DNA of 64,000 nucleotides from Isoetes taiwanensis (GCA_021234155.1 JAJEKV010000063.1:1830947-1894946); one strand, 5' to 3'; shown: positions 36,915 to 48,774, counted from the stretch's first letter. The notes: generated from the letters alone by a model not told the origin. Program-made: numbers and translations.

Positions 36915-37829
36915 ATGGGATTCATGGGAATCGGTCTAGCAGACGTGGCCACATTTCTGAGCAGTTGGAGATTAAGACCTTTGGGTTTGAAACCCAAGCT
37001 TGTAGAGCTTGACAATGGAAGCACAATCCATTGCTGGATTCCAGACAAAGGTAAACACGGCCATAAGCCAAACCTGCTCTTGATCATGGATTTGGAGGAG
37101 ATGGAACATTGGGATGGTCGAATCAGATCCCTGCCCTAGCTGAACATTTTGCGTTATACATCCCTGATCTTCTCTTCTTCGGACAATCTTATACTACAAA
37201 CAAAGAATGGTCAGAAATATTTCAAGCCCAATGTTTGCTACAACTCCTACAAATCGAAGGTGCTATAGAAGTCGCAGTCCTTGGGACTAGTTATGGTGGT
37301 GGCATTTCATATGGCTCATTTGGCCCCTCACTTAGTGAAAAAAGTGGTGCTTGCTAGTTCTGGCATATGCATGGATCAAGCTGATCATGATCAACTCTTA
37401 GTGGACTCTAAATGTTCCGACATTCTGGACTTGCTTATTCCCAAGGACCTCGTTGGAGTGAAAAATGCCATCAATTACTCTTTATATAAACCTTTGCGAT
37501 ATATTCCACGTTTCCTCCTTGGGGAAATGTTGCAAAGGTTCAATGTCAACAGGGAAGAGAGGATCCGGTTGTTGCAAAGCAAATGTATAGGGTCAAAAAA
37601 TAGCCCTGCTTTGCCTGTCTTGGAGCAGAAAGTGTTGATAATATGGGGTTCTACTGATAGGATGTTTCCAGTGGAGCAAGCTTACAAGTTGCAAAGGCAT
37701 CTTAGCACAAAATCAACTGTTGTTGTGATACCAAAGACGGGGCATGCACCTCAAATAGAAAACCCCACAGAGTTTAACAATAACGGATATGCATTCCTTA
37801 CTAAAAAGATGGAGGCAATTACGTTCTAA
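36915..37829 (+). pseudogene. Alpha/beta-hydrolase pseudogene (plant ABHD6-like / epoxide-hydrolase-like)
   Basis: Protein features run in order over about 305 codons: an N-terminal helix (MGFMGIGLADVATFL), the DNGSTIHCWIP strand, the HGFGG oxyanion-region motif near 37086, the nucleophile elbow GTSYGG (Ser) near 37288, the acid in GSTDRMFP near 37650, and the catalytic His in GHAPQIE near 37742. The family covers plant serine hydrolases and lipases of about 300 residues. No introns are seen, so it may be an intronless gene or a retrocopy. Two frame changes break it: a one-base loss just before HGFGG (about 37083-37087), and a shift in a GGT/GTG repeat just after GTSYGG (about 37298-37303). 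All catalytic residues are still encoded. It lies only in copy 2 of the duplication. Both shifts could be sequencing errors. Confidence 0.8.
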
Positions 37830-38046
37830 TAGACACATTTTTTTAAGAATATCATTGTTTGCTAAACACACCATTATATGGCCTCAAACAATGGAGGCAC
37901 ATTTTTTTGACAAGCTTACACCAATTACAGTAGTTATTTTTTCTTGACCCATTGACTTCACCATAAAAGTCCACACAACAAGCATTTGGTTTGAATTCCA
38001 TATTGCTACAAGAAGATCTCATATCAACAATCGCTTTTTGTCAAGT

Positions 38047-38140
38047 GGAGAGAATAGAATAGAATAGATTTTTTAACGTCCACGGAGACCAATAGAACAT
38101 ACTTACATTAAGATTTTTTTATGCCTAACTACATCTTAAA
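38047..38140 (-). mobile_element. Truncated LINE tail, reverse orientation
   Basis: On the minus strand it reads GGTCTCCGTGGACGTTAAAA followed by (TATTC)n. This matches the end of the LINE at 13728-13876. It sits at the right side of the segment unique to copy 2. Confidence 0.6.
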
Positions 38141-38569
38141 CATGTTTTCCCATGGCATCTTTTAGAACGCACATTGTCGGGATTCCTTAATTAGAGAGTG
38201 GAATTTGGCATCTTGTGGCATATTCTTAGCATGTCTAAAGATATGGTGGTTGTGTTGTTGTCTGTTGGCATATTATACATGTCGAAAGTCCATTCAGTGG
38301 CTAAACCTCCACGACTACAAAGCCCCATCATGCTCCCAGACTCCATCGACCAGCTCGCTTTCTGACAGTCCCTTTGTAACGCTCCCCATATTATGGGATA
38401 ATGGGACCCAATATCAGCCCATAATGGTAATACCAATTCCCATTATAACCACCAATTTTATACTAATTTCTATTTTTCTACAAAGAATTTTATTTGAGTA
38501 TCTTTGTGAATTTTAAAGCCATCTTTTGGTTCTAGTTCATTGTGTTCCTAACACATTGTCACAATTCCT

Positions 38570-38606
38570 AGTGGCGTGATGTTAAAATACTATCTATCTA
38601 TCTTAA
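38570..38606 (+). mobile_element. SINE tail insert, copy-2 specific
   Basis: AGTGGCGTGATGTTAAAAT plus ACTATCTATCTATCT is inserted cleanly where copy 1 (about 15270) reads uninterrupted ATTCCTTAATCAG. This is a very short, 5'-truncated SINE end that arrived after the duplication. Confidence 0.6.
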
Positions 38607-39321
38607 TCTGTGTGTGGAATTTGACATCTTGTGGCATATTCTTAGTATATCCAAATATCTGGTGGTTATGCTGTTGTCTGTTGAAACTCCATGCGGTGCC
38701 CAAACCTCCACGATTGCAAACCCCTCGTCGCGCTCCCAGACTCCATTCACTAGCTCCATCCCGACAACCCCTCTGTAACACTCAGCCTGTTATGGGGTAA
38801 TGGGACCCGATATCACTCCATTTCTACATGTATTTTAATCTTTGTACAAATATTGTCGTATGAATATATAATTGAGTTTTAGAACCATTTTTGGGTTCCG
38901 ATTCATTGTTCCTTAGTTCCTAAGCTCCACCTTGAGGTGGCACCCTCCGTCATCTTGCTTTCATGTGCACTAATCAGGTATGTGCCTCCCTTGGCTATCA
39001 TGAATTTTTTAACTTATGTATGGATGGTTCTAGATCTAAAAGTCGAGTCTTGAGTAGTCCATGGATTTCTTCAAGAGTCTGAAAGATGATTCTCTATTTG
39101 TATTTAATGCATGCAATGTTGTTATGTCTGATTTAACATGCAGCATGAAAAGATTTAGATTTCGTGCTTGAGTTTAGAAGATGTATTTGAGTAGTATGCT
39201 CCTAGTTTGAAGGTCTTGATCTCATTTCGGCTCCCAAGTCGAGTCGACCTGTGGTATGGATATCTTCCAAAGGAGGACTTTGTCATGCGTCTTGAGCATT
39301 ATGTGAGGCAGGCCACAATAT

Positions 39322-39380
39322 ATTAGATAGATGGATGGATGGATGGATGGATGGATGGTACTTTTTTATGTTAGAGGAAC
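39322..39380 (-). repeat. (GGAT)n repeat and SINE-like tail
   Basis: GATGGATGGATGG repeats followed by TACTTTTTTATGTTAGAGG are the counterpart of the (GGTA)n tail at 27610-27680 in copy 1. Confidence 0.45.
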
Positions 39381-39578
39381 CTTCGTAGTAATCAGATGAT
39401 CTGTAGGCTCTATGCATGAAAGCCATTTATAGATCGGATGTTCTCTTGGGGTGATCAGTCTTGATGTGTCATGTTTGACTATGTAAGAGCCCCCACATGG
39501 CTATTGAGTTGGATCTTGATGGATACCTAAGACTTGCTCATATTGAGTCATCTAGCAGACTCTCCTGAAGGTTCTCAC

Positions 39579-39929
39579 TGCTTGGAATATAAATATGCTG
39601 ACTAAGCATAATGTGCTGAAACAGCAGTGGTTCAGCACTTAGCACATAGGTGCTGAGAAGGTGCTGAAATGTACAGAAGGCAGCACTTTGTCAGCACTGA
39701 GCACCGACCCTAAATCAGTGCCGTAATTAGTGGACGGTGGTTAAACAGTAGACTACTATTCTTAGCCTCACCAATTGTATATATTGATTGTACGTTATGT
39801 ACTATGTAATGCTCAGAAGTAGAGATTGGATTTCCTATTGCTTTTCTCAATAGAGTTATTCTTATTCTTCTATTCTATCTCTTGAGTCGATATTGCGGGG
39901 TTTGTGCTGGTTTTGCACTAGTTCTATCA
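39579..39929 (+). repeat. 5' LTR of the young Copia element
   Basis: It runs to TCTATCA just before the primer site. It includes a TATATATTGATTG region and repeated CAGCACTT/GTGCTGA words that can pair with one another. Confidence 0.93.
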
Positions 39930-40331
39930 TGGTATCAGACGCTTTCTTGAGGGAAGAATAGAGCAAGCTATTGGAGAAGCATCCAAATTGGATTGGCCAT
40001 CGTTTCTAGGAGTTCTTTGGCTGAGATTTGGTGGTGGAAAATCTCATTTGCAGCATTGGAGAAGATTCTTGCTTTTTGGCCTGGAGGAAGTGTTTTGGAA
40101 GAGAGACTCGGATTTTCCAGCAAGTTCTGGTGTGAGATTCGAGTTTTCCAAGACCTTTTTGGCGATAAAATTCAAGATTCAACTTTTTCTAGTGGGTGCT
40201 TTGTTTGGTGGCGAATTTGTTTTCTCAACCATCTTTTTGGCTGCTAAGCAGGCTAAATTCATGGATCCATCAAGTTCTCACAGAATGCAAAGCTCACTAA
40301 TAATAATTACCATGCTTGAAAGAAGTTCATA

Positions 40332-42107
40332 GTGAATTATTTGATATTTCGTGACATGAGAGCGATGTTTGATGAAGACTTTATCAGCACCAAGTCAGCA
40401 GATGCTGGCAGGATAAACCAGAAAGCTTGTGCTCTTGTCAAAATGTTGGCTGAAGAGACAATTGGTCATGAAATCAACCATTTTACTGAGTTTAAGAAGA
40501 TGTGGTCTCATTTGGAGACGTCTCTTGATAGTAAGGGTATGGCTACTCAAATGCTGATCCAGAACAAAATGAGACATGCCCAATTAGGTGATTTTAAATC
40601 TGTCACAGCATACCTTACTCAGATGAAGCAATGGCGCTTGGATTACATGGCTGCTGGTGGAGTGTTGTCTGAAAAACAGCTAATTCACGATACCTTGGTT
40701 GGTCTTCCTCCTTCATATGATATTATTTCTTCGAAGATCAGGTACAAGGAGAAGATTGATATAGCCAAAGTAACCATTCAACTGCAACAAGAGGAGTTGG
40801 TGCAGAAGCAAAGGGATGGAAGAGTAGACCATGCTAATTTTGTGTCTATTTCTCGGGCTGACACCAAGAAGAAGTTTGCTGATAGCAAAGACTCTGAGAA
40901 GTCAGAAAATGTGAAGTCTGAAAGTAAGAAATCTAAGGAGTTCAAGTGCTGGAATTGTGGTGAAAAGGGTCACTACAGTTCGAATTGTAAGAAGGAGAAG
41001 AAAAGCTCAAAGTATAGTGACACGAGAAGCACAGCAGTCAACTCTAAGGGAGAGACAAGTGCTGTTGCGTGTGCCACTTTTGATGCTGAATATCTGAATC
41101 TTGCAGCAGTGGCCAGCACCTTACAGAAGGACTGGATTTTGGACTCAGGAGCCACGGTTCATCTTACCGGAGATTCAGATGTGTTTTCTGAACTTGAACC
41201 TCGATCTGGAAGTGATGTGAAGATGGGTGATGGATATTCTCTTCCTATCACAGGAATGGGGATTGTAGCTTTTCAATTGCATGGACGTGATGTAGTTAGT
41301 AAGGTGAGGAATGTCATGTTTGCTCCTGGATTACAGTGTAATATCATGTCTTCTGCTGAATTTGATAAAGCAGGCCATCACATTGTTCTCGGAAATGGCA
41401 AAGCCTATCTGCTGCGCAGGAATCCACTTGAAGGCATTGACTTGAAAAGTCTGCAGTTCATGGCGCAGTGGACGCTGCAAAATGGCTTGTATGTCTTTGA
41501 TGGTTCAGTTCATAAGACTGAACATGGTCTTGTATGTGCTGACTTGACTGCTGAGCATCTGTGGCATGCTCGTTTTGGTCATATTGGGGGCACTGCTGTA
41601 CATGCTTTGTACAACAACAAGATGGTTACAGGTATTCCCTCTCTCAAATGTGTCAAGCTTGAGTGTGCTGCATGCCATCTCGGAAAGCAACCTCAACAGC
41701 CTTTTCCACAGCAGGCTATTCATCGAGCAACTCAACCCCTTGAGCTGCTGCATTCTGATTTGTGTTATATGCCTGATGTTTCACTAGGTGGAAAGAGGTA
41801 TTTCTTGATCCTGATTGATGATTTCAGTAGGTACACTTGGGTGTATACTTTGCACTGCAAATCTGAGGTGCTTGGCAAGTTCAAAGCCTTCAAAGCAGCA
41901 GTTGAAAAGCAGACATGGTTAGTAATAAAAAAGTTGAGAAGTGACAATGGAGGTGAATATGTTTCTAATGCCTTTGATGAGTTTCTCATGGAAGAAGGTA
42001 TTGAAAGACAGTTAATCATTCCTTATGCTCATCCACAAAATGGTGTAGCTGAAAGGAGGAATAGATCTTTGCTTGATTTGACAAGATCTATGATGAGTCA
42101 CAAGTAA
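40332..42107 (+). mobile_element. Copia gag, protease and integrase region
   Basis: A 591-codon open stretch holds the gag domain, one CCHC zinc knuckle, the DSGA protease site, the GAG-pre-integrase HxxFGH motif and the integrase core up to the NGVAERRNR region. It is the longest open frame in the window and belongs to the fossil Copia element, not to a host gene. Confidence 0.93.
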
Positions 42108-43906
42108 CTGCCTGAATCTTTTTGGGGAGAGGCAGTAGTGACAGCAATATATTTGGCAAATAAGTCGTAAGGCAGTCCAGAATGTGACTCTTTATGAAGC
42201 ATTTTGGAGAATGAAACCAGATGTGTCTCATTTGAGGGTGTTTGGATGCTTGGCTTATGCTTCCATACCTGCTGAGAAGCTGAAAAAGTATGGGAAGTTG
42301 CATGACAGGGTTGTCAAAGCCATCTTCATTGGGTATCCAGAAAATCAGAAAGGTTACAAGTTGCATGATCCTTCCAACAAGCAGGTTATTGTAAGCAGGT
42401 CAGTTCAGTTCGTTGAAGATGCTGTGTATGATGGTATATCTTCGAGTGATTCTCCTGCAGTTCACAATGACAGCAAGTTATTGGCTGTAAGTGGGTGTTT
42501 AAAACTAAGTTTCATGCTGATGGGACAGTGTCAAAGCACAAAGCTAGACTTGTAGCCAAGGGTTTTGCACAAAAAAAAGACTTAGATTATGATGAAGTCT
42601 TTGCTCCCGTAGCCAAAATGTCCACTATCAGATCCGTTATAGCTCTTGCTAAAAGGTTGGTTAATGTTTCAAATGGACATTAAGTCTGCTTTTTTGAATG
42701 GTGATTTGAAGGAAGAGGTCTATATGACTCAACCTCCAGGATTTATTGTTCAAGGAAAGGAGCAGTTGGTTTGTCATTTGAAGAAAAGCATTTATGGCTT
42801 GAAGCAGGCTCCAAGATGTTGGCATGCAAAAATCAATGCTTTCTTTCTTGAGCAGGGTTCAGCAGAAGTGCAGCAGACCCGAATGTGCATTGTGGTTTTG
42901 TATGTTGATGATTTGATCATCACAGGAGATGCTGATGTGATGATTTCTATATTGAAGTTGAAGTTATTTTCGTCCTTCGAGATGACTGATCTTGGTCTTA
43001 TGCATTACTGTTTAGGTGTAGAAGTGTGGTAGCACTCAAATGGCATCTATCTTTCTCAGCAGAAATATATTAAAGAAATGTTACAGCAGTATCGTATGCA
43101 AGATTGCAAGGCTGTGGCAAGTCCTTTTGATCCAGGCACAAGGCTTGAGCTTGATTTCGATGGTGAGGAGTGTGATCCCACACTCTATCGAAACTTGGTA
43201 GGGGCGTTGATATATCTCACAGTCACTAGACTTGATATCTCTTTTGTTGTGGGAGTGCTGAGCAGATTCATGAGAAATCCCAGGCAGTCGCACTGGACGG
43301 CTGCTAAAAGACTGCTGGCATATCTGAAGGGGACTTCACAGGAAGGTCTCTTTTATCAGAGGTCCTCTGATTTCCAGCTGAAAGTCTTTGTTGATGCAGA
43401 TCATGCTAACTGTCATGATAGCAGGAGGTCCACAACAGGTATGGTCACGTTCATAGGGCCTAACGTGCTGACATGGTTGTCCAAAAGACAGTCTACAGTG
43501 TCAATCAGCACCATGGAGGCAGAATTCAAAGCACTCAGTGTTGGAATGCAGGAATTGTTGTGGCTTAAACATTTGTGGACAGATCTGCAGGTACTTCCAT
43601 CCTCGGCTGTTATATTGTGCGACAACCATCCATCTTGCCAAGGATGCTAAGTACCACCCAAAGACAAAACACCTTGACACCCATTTGTGTTTTGTCAGTG
43701 AGCAGATCCAAATGGGATCTTCTCAACTTGTTCATTGCTCCTCACAGGATCAGTTTGTTGATGGCTTTACCAAACCATTAGTTGGATCTAAGTTCGCCAA
43801 TGTGAAGGAGAGCTTGGGCATGAAGAAACTACAGCTGAAGGGAGAGAAGGATTATCTTGGTTTCAGCTGATTTTCTTCTGCTTAGTCAGCAACATTTAAG
43901 GGAGAG

Positions 43907-44256
43907 TGTTGGAATATAAATATGCTGACTAAGCATAATGTGCTGAAACAGCAGTGGTTCAGCACTTAGCACATAGGTGCTGAGAAGGTGCTGAAATGTA
44001 CAGAAGGCAGCACTTTGTCAGCACTGAGCACCGACCCTAAATCAGTGCCGTAATTAGTGGCCGGTGGTTAAACGGTAGACTACTATTCTTAGTCTCACCA
44101 GTTGTATATATTGATTGTACGTTATGTACTATGTAATGCTCAGAAGTAGAGATTGTATTTCCTATTGCTTTTCTCAATAGAGTTATTCTTGTTCTTCTAT
44201 TCTATCTCTTGAGTCGATCTTGCGGGATTTGTGCTGGTTTTGCACTAGTTCTATCA
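43907..44256 (+). repeat. 3' LTR of the young Copia element
   Basis: It starts TGTTGGAATATAAATATGC after AAGGGAGAG and ends TTCTATCA. It is about 97-98% identical to the 5' LTR. Confidence 0.93.
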
Positions 44257-44799
44257 GTGGTATCCTAGTCCAACTTATCATTTTCATAGCATATTCTGAA
44301 GGATTATATATTTTTGTTAAGTTACTTCAGGTTGGGACATACTCCCTCTTTTCCACCTAGGCAATTGTCCATGTTGTAGTTGCTTATATGTAAGAAAGGG
44401 TGTATTTCTCACTTGTATCAGAGCTAGAAGATCTTAGATCATGGGCTTTCCTGCTTTGAGAAAACTCCCAATTGGAGTTGTTTGACCTAAATTGTCTAGT
44501 TATCAAGTTCATAACTTGTCATTAAAGTAAAGTTTCCTAGAAATTTTTCCAATACCAAGTTTGGCGATAGGCGACCAAAATTTAAAGAACATTATTTGTA
44601 TGACCCAAATTTAGGATAAAATTATCTTTGGAGGGAAAGACGTCCCTTTCAAATCTAAGAATAATAAAACCAGTTGGCACCAATGACCTGCCATCTAGCT
44701 CCTTTATTATATCTTGAGCTAGATCGCTCAAATTGGTCTCTTACCTCCAATGTGAGAAAGTAATGTCAATAAAACAAAAATAAAGTGATAATGTCTAGC
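44257..44799. other. Stretch without recognised gene
   Basis: AT-rich DNA with short frames only. No motif was recognised. Confidence 0.3.
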
Positions 44800-45030
44800 A
44801 CTTTTGATTTATAAGCTATTTAAACACACTTCATGTAATGGACCCATGGGAGACAACTCGAGTAGATCTGAGTGTCGCGTTCCGAGACACTGGCATAAAT
44901 GGGTAGAAGCCACTACTCATAAACGTCTAGACGGTTTTGTCCAGTTGGCTAAGGGCATGTCGGTTAGGAATGTTACATTTGGTATCAAAGCAGGGCTCGA
45001 GTTTGAGTGTCTATGGGGGCAAGTATAATC
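44800..45030 (+). mobile_element. LTR end with primer-binding-site-like remnant
   Basis: GGTTAGGAATGTTACA is followed by TT and TGGTATCAAAGC (44980-44991), one base off the tRNA-Met primer site used by the other LTR elements here. The layout suggests an LTR right end plus the start of an internal region. No second LTR was found. A tRNA-derived SINE head is the alternative reading (GGCTAAGGGC and CTCGAGTTTGAG as A- and B-box-like words). Confidence 0.35.
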
Positions 45031-45054
45031 CGGAACACCGTTGGACAGTAGGTA

Positions 45055-45500
45055 TGTTATCCATAAACTAAACATTGACCATTTCTTGACTTGGCTCTAC
45101 CATGTGGGGTTTGAAATATACTTTCTTTTGTTCTTCATACATGTAAACCACTACACACAAATTCCAATACACACGTAAATAGAATATTGTGGGCAAAGAA
45201 TGTGAACTCTCAAATATTTGTACACTGACATGTACAAAAGTAAAGTTCATCGGCAAGCTTATTGGTGCTAAGGTTTTTCCTCAAAAACCTTTTGGGCGGA
45301 GTTTTTTAATCCTAAACAATAATAGGCCTGATGTGTTCTTTATTTGGGTCTCCTAGGCCTTTTGATCACCATGGATGACAAAACTTAATTTACTTCTCAA
45401 TTCAATTCTATTTAAATTTGCGTTTGTGCTAAATTCTTGAATTTGTGAAGAATATATAGTATACACTTTGCCAAGGAAACGTAGCATTATAAGCTATGGG
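45055..45500 (+). repeat. Dispersed repeat B, copy 2 (partial)
   Basis: It matches 28520-28965 and 50240-50690. The first 110 bp or so of the repeat is missing. The right flank keeps TGTTTCCCTGTTCCAGA and is then cut by the LTR of the gag-only element at 45527. Confidence 0.75.
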
Positions 45501-45924
45501 TGAATACTGTTTCCCTGTTCCAGACAGATTCGCCTTATGGCAGGGCCAGATCTGGCCTTTGTTTCCAATTCCGGGAGATCTGATATGATCTCCGCTGTTT
45601 CTGTATAAAAGGCCCGCAACCCGTTATCAGCCGCGCCAATTTTTTTTTTTTTTTTGGAACCATTGGTCTAGACTTTAAAACATTAACCCGAATGCCAACA
45701 TTAACTTTTTAATTTAAACCATTGACCCATAATTTTGAAGTATTAATCTACCTATCTAATCCCAAATCATAACTTAAGACCATAATTTAGGACCTAAGCT
45801 ATCCTTGACAAATTAATCCTTAATATTAATTCTGGATGCGTTGGGCCTGTACCGCTCCCCGAGCACCACCATATCAATTCCTCCCCTTCCCTGGATTGAT
45901 CGTCCTCGATCAAGGAATTATATG

Positions 45925-46095
45925 GCAAATTTACCACAACCAAATCCATGGTTGCAACCCTAGTTGAATCCTCAACTAGAAATATCTACCACAACCAAAT
46001 CCATGGTTGCAACCCTAGTTGAATTCACAACTAGAAATATATACCACAACCAAATCCGTGGTTGCAACCCTGATTGAGTCCACAATAAAAAATAT
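45925..46095 (-). repeat. 55-bp minisatellite, three units
   Basis: Units of TACCACAACCAAATCCATGG..GCAACCCTAGTTGAATCC..CAACTAGAAATAT repeat every 55 bp. Each unit contains self-complementary words (CTAGTTG/CAACTAG and GGTTGCAACC). The same array, inverted and with five units, lies at 48795-49065. Confidence 0.85.
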
Positions 46096-46244
46096 TCAAG
46101 TCCAGCCCTTTAGGCTAAAAATTGATCCAGCCCTTAAGGCTAATATTTTTTTTTTCTTATAAACTTTAACAATAAACAATGAAACCAACATCTATGCTGC
46201 AGACATAGTTGTTGTACTTAAACCTTAAAGATTTACCTAACAAC

Positions 46245-47393
46245 CTATTTCAAATAGGCAATTTGCAATTTCCCCCTTTCCTTTTGCACTTCGTCGGCAA
46301 AAGTTACTTGCTTATTCGTTTTGGCACTTGACTCGGCCGGTTGCTCTTCCAACTGCGTCATTTGAGCCGAAGGTCCGCCGGAACGAGGATTTAATCTATA
46401 CTCAGCTCTGCCTGATTTCCTACATTCTTCTCGATTGCCCCGATCATTCGGATCTCTTTTTGCATTTAACTTCGGACAATCTATCTTAAGATGTGGTCCT
46501 CTGCAGTAATAACACCCGCTTTTCTTGAATGGAGGTCTATCAATCTGATTATCCCACTTTGTTCTCTGGGCTTGTTCGTGATTATCACCCACACTTGCCC
46601 TAGCCCTTTTATTTCCCTTATCCGAATTCTTGCTATTGATCGCTTTTTCAGTACTTGTCTTATCATTGCCTTTGTCCTCAGGATATCCATCCCATATACT
46701 GCAGTTTATAAAATCAGGATTTAACTTCCTTTCTGCAGCTATAGCTTTCTTTGTTGCTTCTTCCAAAGTTTGAGGATCTATAAAGCATAATTCTGCGTAC
46801 AAAGAGTTTTTGAGTCCTGCTATATATTTACGTAACAATTCCTTCTCACTTAACCCATCCATTTGGGTGGACAAATACTGAAATTTCGATGTGTACTGAT
46901 AAACTGATTCGTTGTCCCCTTGCTTGAATAAATCCCATTCTCGTTTGACGTCATTATGGTAATTAGCTGCCAGATTGTAACCTTCAAAAGCTTCTTTAAA
47001 GCTCTTCCATGTCAGAATCTTTGGATCCATTCTTTTTCTTCCTTACCATGTTCTTGCCATGTCTGTCAGATATTTGTCCATGGCTTGCAACTTCTGTTTT
47101 TCTGTAGCTTTTACTAAATCAAAATAACTTTCCCATGTAGAGAGAAATCCAAAGACAGTAGGCGGGTTTCTCTTTTCACCGGAGAAGGTAGGCATTCCTG
47201 CAACTTTCTCTAGCCATTTACAAGAGGGTTCCGGAGGCAGGCTGGATGGATTAGATTGTGCATTCGTTTGCACAGAAGGCTCAGATAAAAATTTATAAGC
47301 CAAACACAGGCATTCCAGTTGTTTTTGACGATCTGCAGGATTGGTAGAAGGAGGAATAGCCATTTGATCTGCTATGTAGCTGGCATTGCTCAT
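46245..47393 (-). mobile_element. Gag region of the gag-only element
   Basis: Two open stretches of 116 and 261 codons show a retrotransposon gag domain (a W..F..AF region, EYTSKF-like YQYTSKFQYLS, and LLRKYIAGL) and a zinc knuckle, followed by a basic tail. It belongs to the fossil element and is not a host gene. Confidence 0.8.
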
Positions 47394-48187
47394 AGCCTAG
47401 TTATACTGTTGATCAGGTACGCCGAAGCGATTGGTAGACATTGTCCAGAGGCTTTCAGAATCAAGATGCTCTGATACCAAAATTGATACAACTACAAGAC
47501 TTTACGGCAAAGCAAGAATCAAAGAATGTAAACTACTAACAAATAACTTCAAAATCCAGCCGTTACGGCTATGCTCTCCACCCAACTGGGCTCAGGCTAT
47601 CACAACAAGAAATCGTTATCCTTTTTTCCACAACTGCATCCAATAGATTCAACCTCAAACTTAAGCTCAACAACACTAACTGCACGCAAGGTTTATGACT
47701 TCGCTAAGACTCAATCAAGAGTTCCCTGGCAGAAATAAGAGAAGCAGATGCTTATATAAGCATAAATCGACCTTTTCCGGAATGACCTTTTTCCAATCCG
47801 AAATATCTTCACAAAGGTAAACAATTAATATTATCAGGGTTTCAGCCAAAAATATCAAGGATTCGCCTTATGGCAGGGCCGGATCTGGCCTTTTTTTCCA
47901 ATTCCGGGAGATCTGATATGATCTCCGCTGTTTCTGTATAAAAGGCCTGCAATCCGTTATCAGCCGCGCCAAATTTATTTATTTTTTATTTTGGAACCAT
48001 TGGTCTAGACTTTAAAACATAACCCGAATGCCAACATTAACTTTTTAATTTAAACCATTGACCCATAATTTTGAAGTATTAATCTACCTATCTAGTCCCA
48101 AATCATAACTTAAGACCATAATTTAGGACCTAAGCTATCCTTGACAAGTTAATCCCTAATATTAATTCTGGATGCGTTGGGCCAATT

Positions 48188-48774
48188 GATATGGTCTGTG
48201 GGGTATGGGATAAAGCCTGGAAAGGTTGGGGCCCATCGGATAACGATTTCCTTGAAGGATCCGCCCTTTTGGCGTGTTGGTTAGTAGTATGGAAAAATTT
48301 ACCTTTAAAACCTTGTTATAAGCTTTGAATTTTGTCTAGATGGACTCGGGAAGAACTATTCTATATTTAGTTGTGGTATGGCAACGAGTGAGTTTTAAGA
48401 ACTGATTATTTCTATGAGGAATGACCAACAATTAAGTTCTAATTTTAAAAATTTAAAAACTGAAAAGCTTGACGGTAATGGTTCAATGCTAACTAAGTCC
48501 ACTTTAGCATATTGGGTGGAAAATTTTCGTGAACTTATGTTAGGTGATACGTGCAGTTAGCAGTTACTGGGTTTGCAGGTTCTAAAGTTGTGATTGAGTT
48601 TTCACAGAACATGGACATTACGATGTAAATGAGACTTGCACAGGAGTATGAGCGAACTTTGCCAGAATTCCTTATTAACGATTATAAGGATGTCAAGTCC
48701 TCTAAGTAAATTGAGGCCATTTCTAATAGAACTGAAATGAAAACCTTTGTCGGACAACGGATTACCAGAAATTT
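48188..48774. other. Rearranged LTR-element flank
   Basis: At about 48186 the minus-strand LTR stops and AATTGATATGG, the LTR-start word of the same family, follows in the opposite orientation. This marks an inversion-type junction. The rest to 48774 has no recognised coding. Confidence 0.35.

Larger units (their letters stand above)
35704..39540 (+). repeat. Segmental duplication copy 2
   Basis: Collinear with copy 1 (14165-15494 plus 27117-27830). Three differences define its history. It lacks the Gypsy element and keeps the single target TTCTA at 38822-38826. It contains about 1.57 kb (36556-38133) with the alpha/beta-hydrolase pseudogene that is absent from copy 1. It has a 37-bp SINE-tail insert (about 38570-38606) that copy 1 lacks. 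The right end fades near 39535, just before the young Copia element. Confidence 0.85.
39579..44256 (+). mobile_element. Young Copia LTR retrotransposon, nearly whole but broken
   Basis: Two LTRs of about 350 bp frame a 4.7-kb element with a tRNA-Met-type primer site TGGTATCAGA at 39930 and a polypurine tract AAGGGAGAG just before the 3' LTR. Gag (zinc knuckle CWNCGEKGHYSSNC), protease (DSGATVHLTG), integrase (HARFGHIGG..., SDNGGEY), RT (YVDDLIITGD) and RNase H (VDADHANCHDSRRSTTG) follow in Copia order. A long open stretch covers 40332-42107. The rest of pol is broken in roughly five or six places. The LTRs differ at about 8-9 of 350 sites (about 2.4%), which suggests insertion on the order of one million years ago if about 1e-8 changes per site per year is assumed. 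No clear target duplication is visible. Confidence 0.93.
45527..48187 (-). mobile_element. Gag-only Gypsy-type LTR element (TR-GAG-like), minus strand, broken
   Basis: Read on the minus strand there is an LTR (about 48186 to 47484, ending TTGTATCA), a primer site TGGTATCAGAGC (47479-47468), a gag region in two open pieces (47393-47043 and 47030-46245) with one zinc knuckle CYYCRGPHLKIDCP, three 55-bp repeats, a polypurine tract GGGAAGGGGAGG (about 45890-45879), and a second, truncated LTR (45876-45527). Between primer site and polypurine tract are only about 1.6 kb with no protease, RT or integrase. That fits non-autonomous gag-only LTR elements. Both LTRs are incomplete, and few breaks are seen in gag. 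Confidence 0.75.
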
